Positions 18,406 to 27,230 of a stretch of 64,000 nucleotides of DNA are shown here, piece by piece. The notes beneath the pieces are model-generated. The model was not told where the DNA came from. It was given only the letters and a program-made list of their open reading frames with translations, and did no database searches. Position 1 is the stretch's first letter, and each line of letters starts with the position of its first letter. The position numbers were made by a program, and so were the translations under genes. Source of the DNA: Streptomyces sp. NBC_01306 (GTDB taxonomy: Bacteria > Actinomycetota > Actinomycetes > Streptomycetales > Streptomycetaceae); the NCBI RefSeq assembly GCF_026340465.1, contig NZ_JAPEPC010000001.1, forward strand, positions 3,830,001 to 3,894,000. The letters are read 5' to 3'.

Positions 18406-18470
18406 GGCACAGCACAGCACAGCACAACACAACACAACACGGCACAGCGCAGCACGGCACAGCGCAGCAC
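18406..18470 (+). repeat. pentanucleotide microsatellite, 13 units
   Basis: There are thirteen consecutive 5-bp units of the form NNCAC or NNCGC (ggcac, agcac, aacac, agcgc). The run lies 29 bp beyond the stop of the FAD-oxidoreductase gene and does not code for anything I can support. Microsatellites this long are uncommon in high-GC bacteria. Confidence 0.9.
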
Positions 18471-18498
18471 GGCGGGCCCGGCGCCGGGGGCGCCCCTG

Positions 18499-20106
18499 TC
18501 AGAGCGCCTGCGGGAAGTCGAACAGCCGCTGCGGGTCGTACTGCTTCTTCAGCCCGGCGAGTTTCGGCGCCCCCGCCCCGTAGTACGCCGACCGCCAGTC
18601 CGTCAGCTTCGGGTCGATGTAGTTCTGGTAGGCGCCCCCCGACGCGTACGGGCCCATCGCCCGGTGCGTGTCCTTGAGCCAGGCCTGCTGGGTGGTGCCC
18701 GCGGTGCCGGGCTGCCAGGACGCTATGTACTGGGCCAGCATCCGTGAACGCCGGTGCACGAACGCGGTGGCCGAGGGGGAGACCCGGTTGATCGCACCGC
18801 CGAGCGCGGTCAGCGCGACCGAGCCCGCGCCCTGGGTGGTGCCCGGACCGGCGACGGCCCGGGTCCTGGAGAGCAGGGCGTCGATGCCGTCCGCGGGGAG
18901 GATCCGGTCGTAGAAGTCCGAAGCGGCGGCGTACGTTTCGCGCCGCAGCGTTCCCGCGGTCCGGCGGCCGGGCGTCGGACCCGGCAGATGGCACTGGTCC
19001 TCGCTGAGGCTCGCGCAGCCCGCGTAGACGAGCATCGCGTCCTCGTAGCCACGCCTGCGCAGTGATACGGAACTGGCCGGGGCGCCCACCTGGTCGGCGA
19101 GGCGGTCGACCGCGTTCTGGAGGTCTCCGTACGTGCCCAGCGAGAACGCCGCGACGGAGACGCTCGGGGTACCTCCGCCCGAAGCGGCTTCCAGATGTGC
19201 CGACGACCAGATCTCGTCGGCCTGGTCGGGGCCCCACTTCTGCCAGGCGTCGATGACCGCGTGCGCCTTCGACCAGGGCCAGGACATATAGGCGGAGACG
19301 GTCCGCGGTGCCGCGTGCGTACGGAAGGTCATGGAGGTGACGACGCCGAAGTTGCCGTTGCCCGCGCCGCGCAGCGCCCAGAACAGGTCCTTGTTCTCCT
19401 TGGCGCTTGCCGTCAGGCGCTTGCCGTCGGCCGTGATCAGGGTGGCGGAGGTGAGGCTGTCGCAGGTCAGGCCGTACGCACGGGAGGCGACACCGTGGCC
19501 GCCGCCGAGGGTGAGTCCCGAGATGCCGACCGTGGGGCAGGAGCCGCCGGGGATGGCGCGGGAACTCCTGCCGAGGGTCTCGTACACGTCGACCAGCTTG
19601 GCGCCCGCGCCGATCGTGCCGTCGGCCGATATATGGGACAGCTTCGACACGTCGATGACGAGGCGGCCGTTGCCGGACGACCAGCCGGCGTAGGAGTGGC
19701 CGCCGTTGCGTATCGAGACGGGTATGTGGTGCGCACGCGCGTAGGCGAGGCACTCACGGATGTCGTCCTCGCCCGCGATGTACGCGACGGCTGCGGGCTT
19801 CAGGCTGTCGTACCGGGTGTTGTAGAGCTGACGGGCCGTGGGGTAGTCGGCGTCGCCGGGGCGGATGAGTTTGCCGTCGAGCCCGTGGGCGAGTGCGGTC
19901 CAGTCGGCGGCCGCGCGCGGCATGGAGCCGGAGCCGGTCGTGCCGGGCGGGGTGCTGCCGGGTGTGGTCCTGGTGGTGGTGGAACCGGTCGTGGAGCCCG
20001 GCGGCTTCTGGTCTGAACTGCCCGTATTGCCCGAACTGTTCGTGTTGCGGCAGGCAGCTGCGGTGGCCAGGACGGGTACGGCGGCGAGCAGAGTGCGACG
20101 TTGCAT
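18499..20106 (-). CDS. secreted FAD-linked oxidoreductase lipoprotein (BBE type)
   Basis: The 535-aa precursor begins [19 protein letters not shown]. This is a lipoprotein signal with Cys19, and the RR suggests the Tat route. After a Ser/Thr/Gly linker comes the PCMH-type FAD domain. His in [14 protein letters not shown] and Cys in [19 protein letters not shown] match the two residues that bind FAD covalently in bicovalent members. The C-terminus is a BBE motif ([18 protein letters not shown]). Family members oxidise sugars, alkaloids or polyketides; the substrate here is unknown. GGGAGG precedes ATG 20106; the longer frame to 20157 lacks a signal peptide at its start. Confidence 0.88.
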   Translation of the reverse strand: MQRRTLLAAVPVLATAAACRNTNSSGNTGSSDQKPPGSTTGSTTTRTTPGSTPPGTTGSGSMPRAAADWTALAHGLDGKLIRPGDADYPTARQLYNTRYDSLKPAAVAYIAGEDDIRECLAYARAHHIPVSIRNGGHSYAGWSSGNGRLVIDVSKLSHISADGTIGAGAKLVDVYETLGRSSRAIPGGSCPTVGISGLTLGGGHGVASRAYGLTCDSLTSATLITADGKRLTASAKENKDLFWALRGAGNGNFGVVTSMTFRTHAAPRTVSAYMSWPWSKAHAVIDAWQKWGPDQADEIWSSAHLEAASGGGTPSVSVAAFSLGTYGDLQNAVDRLADQVGAPASSVSLRRRGYEDAMLVYAGCASLSEDQCHLPGPTPGRRTAGTLRRETYAAASDFYDRILPADGIDALLSRTRAVAGPGTTQGAGSVALTALGGAINRVSPSATAFVHRRSRMLAQYIASWQPGTAGTTQQAWLKDTHRAMGPYASGGAYQNYIDPKLTDWRSAYYGAGAPKLAGLKKQYDPQRLFDFPQAL

Positions 20107-20223
20107 GAGTGAACCTCCCGGCGTACGAGACGAGTACCCCGGGTGTACGGGTTCCATGACGCGACCGTCCGTTCGGTCACCGGGCGGTGGGGGCGGGGTG
20201 GGAGCGGACGGGCCGACGGTGTC

Positions 20224-20388
20224 TCAGGTCTGTGCCGTGTGCTCCGCCGCGTCCGTACGGGCGCGTTCGCGCGAGCGGCGGGCCGGGCCGGTCCAGCCGC
20301 AGACACAGCGGGCCGTGCAGAAGGAGCCGCGTTCGGAGGTCGTGGTGGTGTGCTGCCGGGGGTTCCGCAGGGGGTCGTCGTCGCGCAC
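20224..20388 (-). CDS. small cysteine-containing protein (54 aa)
   Basis: Reading the minus strand from GTG 20388 gives an uninterrupted 54-aa protein. It has a three-cysteine cluster followed by an aromatic (SFCTARCVCGWTG, near residues 23-35) and an Arg-rich C-terminal half. The CxxxCxC pattern with adjacent Gly-Trp suggests a small zinc-ribbon-like or metal-binding peptide. No clear ribosome site precedes the GTG. I do not recognise the family, though proteins of this look recur in Streptomyces. Codon third positions are strongly G/C, as in true genes. Confidence 0.5.
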   Translation of the reverse strand: MRDDDPLRNPRQHTTTTSERGSFCTARCVCGWTGPARRSRERARTDAAEHTAQT

Positions 20389-20488
20389 CCGTCCACGGTA
20401 CTGGGGCGTGACGAGGGTTCACGGAAGTCGTTAGGCGAAGGAGGCGGGCGCGGACGATTACTGGCCAGGCGTTGGGGGTTGGCAGGCG

Positions 20489-21310
20489 ATGGTGGAGCAG
20501 TACAGAGGCAGGGCCAGGGCGCTCGCCGGTGCCGCGTTCGCTCTGGCGGGGGTGGTGGGGGCCGGTGGCTGTACGGCCGGGACCGGGGCGTCGGCCGACG
20601 ACCGGAACGGCGGGCCGGAGGCGGTGCGGGAGGCCGCGCACGTCCTGGCCGGGGCCGGCAGCTCCCGGGCCAGGACGGCGATGACGATGGCGACCGGCGG
20701 GACGCGGGTGACCATCCGGGGCACCGGCGGCTTCGACTTCAGGCGGCGCAGCGGCCGGCTCCGGGTCGTCCTGCCTCCGGATGCCGCGGGGGCTGAGGAG
20801 CATCCGCCGATCACCGAACTCCTGACGCCCGCCGCGGTCTACATGAAGAACAGGGGCGCCAATGTGCCCGCCGGTGAGTGGGTACGGATCGAGCCGGCGA
20901 AACTCTCCGACGGGAACCTGGTGACCAACGGGGCGACCGATCCGCTGGTCGCGGCCGAGCTGCTGCGCGGGGCGCGCGGGGTGGCGTACGCCGGTACGGA
21001 GGAGCTGGCCGGTACGCGGGTGCGGCACTACAAGGGGATTGCCGATCTGTCGGTGGCCGCCCGGAACGCGGCGCCGCAGGCCAGGGCGGTGCTGGCCGCG
21101 GCGGCGAAAGGGTTCGCCGGACCCGGTGTGCCCTTCGACGCCTACTTCGACGCCCGGGGCCGGCTGCGCAAGGTGCGCGAGATGTTCAGCTTCGCCAACA
21201 AGGGGCAAACGGTCCAGGTGGCGTCGACGACGCTGCTCTACGACTTCGGCGCACCGGTGTCGGTGACGCTGCCGCCGCTCGGCGACATCTACGCCGGGAG
21301 CGTCGAGTAG
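20489..21310 (+). CDS. putative lipoprotein (LppX/LprG-like fold possible)
   Basis: This 273-aa precursor has a hydrophobic N-terminal segment ending in GAGGC (Cys28), which fits a lipobox. The mature part has the alternating pattern of an outer-face beta-sheet sandwich: GGTRVTIRGTGGFDF, then TPAAVYMKNRG, GEWVRIEPAKLSD and TRVRHYKGIADLSVAA, with a C-terminal YDFGAPVSVTLPP. This order resembles LppX/LprG-type lipid-carrier lipoproteins of actinobacteria, but no residue-level signature proves it. It would sit on the outer face of the membrane. It stands alone, flanked by unrelated genes. Confidence 0.68.
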   Translation: MVEQYRGRARALAGAAFALAGVVGAGGCTAGTGASADDRNGGPEAVREAAHVLAGAGSSRARTAMTMATGGTRVTIRGTGGFDFRRRSGRLRVVLPPDAAGAEEHPPITELLTPAAVYMKNRGANVPAGEWVRIEPAKLSDGNLVTNGATDPLVAAELLRGARGVAYAGTEELAGTRVRHYKGIADLSVAARNAAPQARAVLAAAAKGFAGPGVPFDAYFDARGRLRKVREMFSFANKGQTVQVASTTLLYDFGAPVSVTLPPLGDIYAGSVE

Positions 21311-21435
21311 GAGTCGGGCGGGGGTCGCGTGGGGGCCGAGAGGAACCGTCAGGAACCAGTGGGAAATGGTCCGTCCGTGCCATGCGCGGCGTGTACGCGT
21401 TTCCCTACGCTGGGAAGTCGGCTCAGAAAGGGGTG

Positions 21436-21654
21436 ATGGCCATGGCCGGAGTGCTGACCGTCCAGGACCGTATCGCCCTCGTCGAGATCGAACTGTGCGG
21501 AGAGTTGATGATCGCGGCCGCCGCTTCGCTGGAGGAGCGGCTCAGCCAGGCCCGTATCGACGAGGTGCTGATGGTGAGGACCGCGCGGCCCGCGCGGACC
21601 GCGCCCCCGGAGGGGTGCGCCGGCACCCGCCGGGACCGCGAACGCGACCGCTGA
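21436..21654 (+). CDS. small acidic-then-basic protein (72 aa), unknown
   Basis: The start MAMAGVLTVQDRIALVEIEL follows the ribosome site gaaagggg at 21425. The first 45 residues have good coding character and a predicted helix-rich acidic body (ASLEERLSQARIDEVL). The last 25 are Arg/Pro/Ala-rich and low in complexity. I do not recognise the family. A start at GTG 21433 is also possible. Confidence 0.55.
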   Translation: MAMAGVLTVQDRIALVEIELCGELMIAAAASLEERLSQARIDEVLMVRTARPARTAPPEGCAGTRRDRERDR

Positions 21655-21739
21655 GCGGGACGCGGCAACCGGAGGACGCAGGGTGGCCGGGGGCAGGGCT
21701 CCCGGCCGCACCGACTGCCCGGCGGCTCTGGCTCCCGCG

Positions 21740-21774
21740 GTCGCAGCGGTCGCAGCGGTCGCAGCGGTCGCAGC
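21740..21774 (+). repeat. 9-bp tandem repeat (about 3.8 units)
   Basis: gtcgcagcg is repeated in direct tandem inside the 247-bp intergenic region before csoR. Further on (21829-21880) looser caccagtcaccgccgac repeats follow. I see no gene in 21655-21901. Confidence 0.8.
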
Positions 21775-21901
21775 CGGGGGCAGCGGCCGCCCTGACCGTA
21801 CCGACCGACGATTTTCAGCCACCGCCGACCACCACCAGTCACCGCCGACCATCACCAGTCACCACCGGCCACAGCCGGCGACCACTGGGCGGAGCGGGGG
21901 C

Positions 21902-22249
21902 TCAGGTGCGCAGCAGCCGGGCGATCGCCTTGGTGGCTTCCTCGACCTTCGCGTCGATCTCCTCACCGCCGCGGACCGCCGCGTCCGCCACGCAGTGCCG
22001 CAGGTGCTCCTCCAGGAGCTGGAGCGCGAAGGACTGCAGGGCCTTGGTGGAGGCCGATACCTGGGTGAGTATGTCGATGCAGTAGACGTCCTCGTCCACG
22101 AGCCGCTGGAGCCCGCGGATCTGGCCCTCGATCCGGCGCAGCCGCTTGAGGTGTTCGTCCTTCTGCTTGTGGTAGCCGTGCACGACGGGCTCGGTGCCCG
22201 GCTCCTGGCCCGTACGGTCGGGCGCGCCGGCCGCCTCGGTGGTTGTCAT
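21902..22249 (-). CDS. csoR: CsoR-type copper-sensing repressor
   Basis: The 115-aa all-helical DNA-binding protein carries the copper-site triad Cys57 (VYCIDIL), His82 and Cys86 (EEHLRHC), and the family segment LRRIEGQIRGLQRLVDEDVY. Apo-CsoR represses copper-resistance genes, and Cu(I) binding releases it. ATG 22249 has a perfect GGGAGG 5 bp ahead. A 6-bp inverted repeat matching CsoR operators lies in its own promoter (22312-22328), so autoregulation is likely. No copper-export gene is adjacent, so its other targets must be elsewhere. Proteins of this family can also sense sulfide (CstR), but His82 favours copper. Confidence 0.92.
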   Translation of the reverse strand: MTTTEAAGAPDRTGQEPGTEPVVHGYHKQKDEHLKRLRRIEGQIRGLQRLVDEDVYCIDILTQVSASTKALQSFALQLLEEHLRHCVADAAVRGGEEIDAKVEEATKAIARLLRT

Positions 22250-22311
22250 CGCGTCCTCCCGTTGTGGAACCGTTGTGAATGATGGTGTCTCGCTGTCCAG
22301 AAAGGTTCTTG

Positions 22312-22328
22312 ATACCCCTCGTGGGTAT
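22312..22328. promoter_or_regulatory. probable CsoR operator
   Basis: ATACCC-ctcgt-GGGTAT is a perfect 6-bp inverted repeat in an unusually AT-containing stretch 63 bp upstream of csoR. It resembles the known G-tract palindromes bound by CsoR. On the csoR strand it lies next to a -10-like tactat. Confidence 0.8.
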
Positions 22329-22472
22329 ATAGTACCGATCCTTCCGAAAATCGGGGCGGGCCCCGTGCTGATCACTGTGCCCCATGGGCGACACTGAACA
22401 ACGCCGGTTAGCCGTGGCCGGATGATGCGCCTAGCATCAGCCTGACCGAATCCAGAGCCCCGAGGACCCCAC

Positions 22473-23093
22473 GTGCGCTTTCGTCTGACCCCCAGGGAGA
22501 CGAGCTTCTACGACATGTTCGCCGCATCCGCGGACAACATCGTCACGGGCTCGAAGCTCCTCATGGAACTGCTCGGCGCGGACGCATCCGGCCGGGTCGA
22601 GATCGCGGAGCGGATGCGGGCAGCGGAGCACGCGGGGGACGACGCGACTCACGCGATCTTCCACCAGCTCAACTCCTCCTTCATCACGCCGTTCGACCGC
22701 GAGGACATCTACAACCTCGCCTCGTGCCTCGACGACATCATGGACTTCATGGAGGAGGCCGTCGACCTCGTCGTGCTGTACCAGGTCGAGGAGCTGCCCA
22801 AGGGCGTCGAGCAGCAGATCGAGGTGCTGGCCAGGGCAGCTGTGCTGACCGCTGAGGCGATGCCGAGCCTGCGGACGATGAACAACCTGACCGAGTACTG
22901 GATCGAGGTCAACCGGCTGGAGAACCAGGCCGACCAGATCCACCGCAAGCTGCTCGCCCACCTCTTCAATGGCAAGTACGACGCCATGGAGGTCCTGAAG
23001 CTCAAGCAGATCGTGGATGTGCTGGAAGAGGCTGCCGACGCGTTCGAGCACGTGGCCAACACGGTGGAGACCATCGCGGTCAAGGAGTCCTGA
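22473..23093 (+). CDS. DUF47/PhoU-like accessory protein of Pit transporter
   Basis: The 206-aa all-helical protein resembles PhoU, with the DUF47 sequence pattern (TPRETSFYDMFAASADNIV near the start, TPFDREDIYNLASCLDDIMD mid-protein). It is cytoplasmic and lacks membrane helices. Genes of this family usually lie directly before pit-type phosphate transporters and modulate them. Here the stop is 5 bp before the pit start, so the pair is an operon. GTG 22473 opens the reading frame; a weak gagga lies upstream. Confidence 0.9.
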   Translation: MRFRLTPRETSFYDMFAASADNIVTGSKLLMELLGADASGRVEIAERMRAAEHAGDDATHAIFHQLNSSFITPFDREDIYNLASCLDDIMDFMEEAVDLVVLYQVEELPKGVEQQIEVLARAAVLTAEAMPSLRTMNNLTEYWIEVNRLENQADQIHRKLLAHLFNGKYDAMEVLKLKQIVDVLEEAADAFEHVANTVETIAVKES

Positions 23094-23098
23094 ACCTC

Positions 23099-24094
23099 GT
23101 GGACACCTTCACTCTGATCGTGACCATTGCTGTCGCGCTCGGATTCACCTACACGAACGGCTTCCACGACTCCGCCAATGCCATCGCGACCTCGGTGTCC
23201 ACCCGGGCGCTGACGCCGCGTGCGGCTCTGGCGATGGCCGCTGTGATGAACCTCGCGGGCGCCTTCCTGGGCAGCGGGGTCGCCAAGACCGTCAGTGAAG
23301 GGCTGATCGCCACGCCCACCGGGCAGAAGGGGATGGGCATCCTCTTCTCCGCGCTCGTCGGCGCGATCGTCTGGAACCTGATCACCTGGTACTTCGGGCT
23401 GCCGTCCTCGTCCTCGCACGCCCTGTTCGGCGGACTGGTCGGCGCCGCGCTCGCGGGCGGCACGATGGTGCACTGGAGCGGGGTGGTCGAGAAGATCGTC
23501 ATCCCGATGTTCCTGTCCCCGGTCGTCGGTCTTGTGGTCGGCTATCTGGTGATGGTCGCGATCCTGTGGTTGTTCCGTAAGTCCAACCCGCACAAGGCGA
23601 AGCGCGGATTCCGTATCGCCCAGACGGTCTCCGCCGCGGGCATGGCGCTCGGCCACGGTCTTCAGGACGCGCAGAAGACCATGGGTGTCGTCATGATGGC
23701 CCTGGTCATCTCCGGGCACGAGACCTTCAGCGACGCGATCCCCGTCTGGGTCAAGCTCGTCTGCGCGCTGATGCTCTCGCTCGGTACGTACGCGGGCGGC
23801 TGGCGCATCATGCGGACCCTCGGCCGCAAGATCATCGAGTTGGACCCGCCGCAGGGCTTCGCGGCGGAGACCACCGGTGCCGCGATCATGTTCGGCTCGT
23901 CGTACCTCTTCCAGGCGCCGATCTCGACCACGCACGTCATCACCTCGGCGATCATGGGTGTGGGAGCGACCAAGCGCCCGCGCGCGGTGCGCTGGGGCGT
24001 GGCCAAGAACATCGTCCTCGGCTGGTTCATCACCATGCCGGCCGCCGCGGTCGTCGCTGCCCTCAGCTACTGGGTCGTCCTGCTGCTGTTCTGA
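23099..24094 (+). CDS. pit: Pit-type low-affinity inorganic phosphate transporter
   Basis: This 331-aa membrane protein has about ten transmembrane helices in two related halves. Each half carries the phosphate-transporter signature: GFTYTNGFHDSANAIATSVS (residues 15-34) in the first, and a GHGLQDAQKTMGVVMMALV block in the second. It imports metal-phosphate using the proton gradient. It is translated after the DUF47 partner and followed 35 bp later by a strong terminator. The opposite strand encodes the high-affinity Pst system, so both uptake routes are adjacent. Confidence 0.95.
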   Translation: MDTFTLIVTIAVALGFTYTNGFHDSANAIATSVSTRALTPRAALAMAAVMNLAGAFLGSGVAKTVSEGLIATPTGQKGMGILFSALVGAIVWNLITWYFGLPSSSSHALFGGLVGAALAGGTMVHWSGVVEKIVIPMFLSPVVGLVVGYLVMVAILWLFRKSNPHKAKRGFRIAQTVSAAGMALGHGLQDAQKTMGVVMMALVISGHETFSDAIPVWVKLVCALMLSLGTYAGGWRIMRTLGRKIIELDPPQGFAAETTGAAIMFGSSYLFQAPISTTHVITSAIMGVGATKRPRAVRWGVAKNIVLGWFITMPAAAVVAALSYWVVLLLF

Positions 24095-24129
24095 CCGCCG
24101 GCGCACTCGCCCGGGCGGCCGTACGAAGT

Positions 24130-24170
24130 GGGCCCGCCCCCCGGAATCCACGGGGGGCGGGCCCTTTTTT
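24130..24170 (+). terminator. Rho-independent terminator after pit
   Basis: A perfect 14-bp GC stem (gggcccgccccccg, 7-nt loop, complement) is followed by six T. It lies between convergent pit and pstB; only the plus strand has the T run. Confidence 0.93.
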
Positions 24171-24215
24171 CTGCCTTGCGGTGGCACCGCCATGCAGCAC
24201 CGCAAGCCGTGGCGT

Positions 24216-24992
24216 CTATCCGAAGCGGCCCGAGATGTAGTCCTCGGTCGCCTGGACTGACGGGTTCGAGAAGATCCGTTCGGTCTCGTCGATCTCGATG
24301 AGCCGGCCCGGCTTGCCCACCGCCGAGAGGTTGAAGAAGGCCGTGCGGTCCGAGACGCGCGCCGCCTGCTGCATGTTGTGCGTCACGATGACGATCGTGA
24401 AGCGTTCCTTCAGCTCGCCCACCAGGTCCTCGATGGCGAGGGTGGAGATCGGGTCGAGCGCCGAGCACGGCTCGTCCATCAGCAGGACCTGCGGTTCGAC
24501 CGCGATGGCGCGGGCGATGCAGAGCCGCTGCTGCTGGCCGCCGGAGAGCCCGGAGCCCGGCTTGTTGAGGCGGTCCTTGACCTCGTTCCAGAGGTTGGCG
24601 CCCCGGAGCGACTTCTCGACGATGTCGGTCAGCTCGCTCTTGCGGTACGAGCCGTTGAGGCGCAGGCCCGCCGCGACGTTGTCGAAGATCGACATGGTCG
24701 GGAAGGGGTTCGGGCGCTGGAAGACCATGCCGACCGTACGGCGTACGGCGACGGGGTCGACGTGGCTCCCGTACAGGTTCTCGTCGTCCAGCATCACCTT
24801 GCCCTCGACGCGGCCGCCCGGGGTGACCTCGTGCATCCGGTTGAGGGTGCGCAGGAAGGTCGACTTGCCGCAGCCGGACGGGCCGATGAAGGCGGTCACC
24901 GAGCGGGGTTCCACGGTCATCGAGATGTCCTCGATGGCCTTGTGGGAGCTGTAGTAGGCGGTCAGGCCGCTGATGTCGATTCGCTTGGCCAT
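24216..24992 (-). CDS. pstB: phosphate ABC transporter ATP-binding protein PstB
   Basis: The 258-aa ATPase has Walker [10 protein letters not shown] (about residues 37-45), the signature [14 protein letters not shown], Walker [14 protein letters not shown] and the switch His in [13 protein letters not shown]. The spacing and the C-terminal [18 protein letters not shown] are characteristic of PstB. It powers high-affinity phosphate import through PstA/PstC. It is the last gene of the pstSCAB operon, starting 24 bp after pstA. Confidence 0.97.
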   Translation of the reverse strand: MAKRIDISGLTAYYSSHKAIEDISMTVEPRSVTAFIGPSGCGKSTFLRTLNRMHEVTPGGRVEGKVMLDDENLYGSHVDPVAVRRTVGMVFQRPNPFPTMSIFDNVAAGLRLNGSYRKSELTDIVEKSLRGANLWNEVKDRLNKPGSGLSGGQQQRLCIARAIAVEPQVLLMDEPCSALDPISTLAIEDLVGELKERFTIVIVTHNMQQAARVSDRTAFFNLSAVGKPGRLIEIDETERIFSNPSVQATEDYISGRFG

Positions 24993-25016
24993 GAAAATCA
25001 GCTTCTTCTCTCGGCC

Positions 25017-26096
25017 TCAGCGGCCGGTCTTCGGGGCCTTCCAGCGGGCTATGCCGCGGGCGACGAGGTTCAGGATCATGACGAAGGCGATCAGCACCAG
25101 TGCCGCTGCCCAGGCCCGGTCGATCGCGGGCGGCTCGCCGAGCTTGTACTGCTCGAAGATGTAGTACGGCAGGGAGGACTGGCCGTCCTTGAAGGGGTTG
25201 GTGTTGATCATCTGGCTGCCGAACACCAGCAGCATGATCGGCGCGGTCTCCCCGGCGATGCGCGCGATGGCCAGCATCACACCGGTGGTGATACCGCCGA
25301 TCGCGGTCGGCAGGACGACCTTGAGGATCATGCGCCACTTCGGTACGCCGAGGGCCAGCGCCGCTTCGCGCAGCTCGTTCGGGACGAGCTTGAGCATCTC
25401 CTCGGTGGAGCGGACCACGACCGGCATCATCAGGATCGTCAGCGCGAGCGAGCCCATCAGGCCCGAGGGCGCGGTGTCGGTCATCAGCATGATCGACAGG
25501 ATGAACAGGCCGGCGACGATGGACGGGATGCCGGTCATGACGTCCACGAAGAACGTCACGGCCCTGGCCAGCGCGCCCTTGCCGTACTCCACCAGATAGA
25601 CGGCCGTCAGCAGGCCGATGGGGACGGCGATCACCGTGGCGATGCCGACCTGCTCCACGGTGCCGACCAGCGCGTGGTAGACGCCGCCGCCCTGGTCGGA
25701 CGAGAGGACGCCGACCATCGAGTGGGTGAGGAAGTTGACGCTGAGGTCCTTGACCCCGTGGCCGACGGTCGTCCAGAGCAGCGAGAGCAGCGGGATGACG
25801 GCCAGGATGAAGCAGACCCAGATGATGCTGGTCGCGAAGCGGTCCTTGGCCTGGCGCTTGTTCTCGACCAGCGCGGTCGTGACGTAGGAGAGCGCGAGGA
25901 AGGCGACGACGGCGATCAGGCCCCACTGGACCTTGCTGCTGAGGCCGGCGGCGGTGCCGGTGCCCACGCCGATCACGATCGCGGCGGCGGCGAAGCCGGC
26001 CGGCGCCCAGCGGGGGAGGCTGCGGGCGCTGAGGCTCGGAGCCGCGTGCACGCGCGGCGTCTGCTCCTGCCCGGTCTCTACGGCTGTGTCGCTCAT
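25017..26096 (-). CDS. pstA: phosphate ABC transporter permease PstA
   Basis: This 359-aa permease has a long cytoplasmic N-terminus, six or more membrane helices, and the permease EAA loop ELREAALALGVPKWRMILKV that contacts PstB. It forms the channel with PstC. Its start overlaps the pstC stop by 4 bp (ATGA), so translation is coupled. The order S-C-A-B and high sequence conservation make the assignment firm. Confidence 0.96.
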   Translation of the reverse strand: MSDTAVETGQEQTPRVHAAPSLSARSLPRWAPAGFAAAAIVIGVGTGTAAGLSSKVQWGLIAVVAFLALSYVTTALVENKRQAKDRFATSIIWVCFILAVIPLLSLLWTTVGHGVKDLSVNFLTHSMVGVLSSDQGGGVYHALVGTVEQVGIATVIAVPIGLLTAVYLVEYGKGALARAVTFFVDVMTGIPSIVAGLFILSIMLMTDTAPSGLMGSLALTILMMPVVVRSTEEMLKLVPNELREAALALGVPKWRMILKVVLPTAIGGITTGVMLAIARIAGETAPIMLLVFGSQMINTNPFKDGQSSLPYYIFEQYKLGEPPAIDRAWAAALVLIAFVMILNLVARGIARWKAPKTGR

Positions 26097-27088
26097 GCGT
26101 TGGCCCCCGAGTACTCCTTGCGGCGGGCGATGATCAGCCGGGCCGCGCCGTTCACGAGCAGGGTGAGGACGAAGAGGACCAGGCCGGACGCGATCAGGGC
26201 GTCACGCCCCAGCGGGTTGGCCTCGTCGAACTTCGCCGCGATGTTCTGGGCGAAGGTGCCGCCGCCCGGGTCGAGCAGGTGCAGCGAAATCACATAGCTG
26301 GGCGAGAGGACCGTGGCGACGGCCATCGTCTCGCCGAGCGCCCGGCCCAGGCCCAGCATGGAGGCCGAGATGACACCCGAGCGTCCGAAGGGCAGTACGG
26401 AGAGCCGGATGACCTCCCAGCGGGTGGCGCCGAGGGCGAGCGCGGCTTCCTCGTTCATCCGCGGGACCTGGAGGAAGACCTCCCGGCTGACGCTGGTCAC
26501 GATCGGCAGGATCATGATCGCCAGCAGGATGCCGACGGTCAGCATGTTCCGCGAGACGCCGGGCTGCGTCTGGTCGAAGATGTACGTCCAGCCGAAGTAC
26601 TGGTCGAGCCAGACGTTGAGGCCGCCGAGGTAGGGCACCAGGATCAGGGCGCCCCAGATGCCGTAGATGATGCTGGGCACCGCGGCCAGCAGGTCCACCA
26701 CGTACGCGAGTGTGGTGGCCAGCCTGCGCGGCGCGTAGTGCGAGATGAAGAGCGCGATGCCGACGGCGACGGGGACCGCGATGACCATCGCGATGACCGA
26801 GCTGATGACGGTGCCGACGAGCAGGACCGCGATGCCGAAGACCGGCGGTGTCTGCGAGGGCAGCCAGTCGAACGTCGTGAAGAAGTTGCCCTGGTCCTTC
26901 GAGATGGCGATGGAGGCGCGGTAGGTGAGGAACCCCGCGATCGCTGCCATCACCACGAGGAGCAGGACGCCCGAGCCTCTGGAGAGGCCGAGGAAGACCC
27001 GGTCGCCCAGCCGGCCGGTGGACGGGCCCGACGGGGTGTGGAGGGGGGTTTCCGGTGGAGGGGTGTCTATCTGTGCGGTGGTAGCCAT
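26093..27088 (-). CDS. pstC: phosphate ABC transporter permease PstC
   Basis: The 331-aa permease has six membrane helices and the EAA loop NEEAALALGATRWEVIRLSV. ATG 27088 is chosen because GGAAAG lies 6 bp ahead; the frame open to 27142 would add an unconserved Ser/Thr-rich piece. It pairs with PstA. A 142-bp gap with a stable hairpin separates it from pstS. Confidence 0.95.
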   Translation of the reverse strand: MATTAQIDTPPPETPLHTPSGPSTGRLGDRVFLGLSRGSGVLLLVVMAAIAGFLTYRASIAISKDQGNFFTTFDWLPSQTPPVFGIAVLLVGTVISSVIAMVIAVPVAVGIALFISHYAPRRLATTLAYVVDLLAAVPSIIYGIWGALILVPYLGGLNVWLDQYFGWTYIFDQTQPGVSRNMLTVGILLAIMILPIVTSVSREVFLQVPRMNEEAALALGATRWEVIRLSVLPFGRSGVISASMLGLGRALGETMAVATVLSPSYVISLHLLDPGGGTFAQNIAAKFDEANPLGRDALIASGLVLFVLTLLVNGAARLIIARRKEYSGANA

Positions 27089-27160
27089 GGTGGTCTTTCC
27101 GGTCTGTGTGGGGGAGCTGTGGCTCCCCTGGCGGCGGTGCACCGGATGGGGGGGCGGTGA

Positions 27161-27187
27161 CCGGCCCGGAGGAGCGCTCCGGGCCGG
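27161..27187 (-). promoter_or_regulatory. hairpin in pstS-pstC intergenic gap
   Basis: An 11-bp perfect stem (ccggcccggag, loop gagcg, complement) without a T run. Such hairpins between a binding-protein gene and its permease genes commonly stop or protect part of the transcript, giving more PstS than PstC. That role is inferred here from position. Confidence 0.65.
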
Positions 27188-27230
27188 ACGCCGTCACTGC
27201 TGTGGAACGTGGGGAACGTGGGGAACCGGA

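Noticed and set aside
24067-26297. Long ORFs of 619 and 639 residues over the pst genes
   Set aside because: They are out-of-frame or antisense shadows of pstB-pstA, rich in Arg/Asp/His, a common effect of high-GC codon bias.
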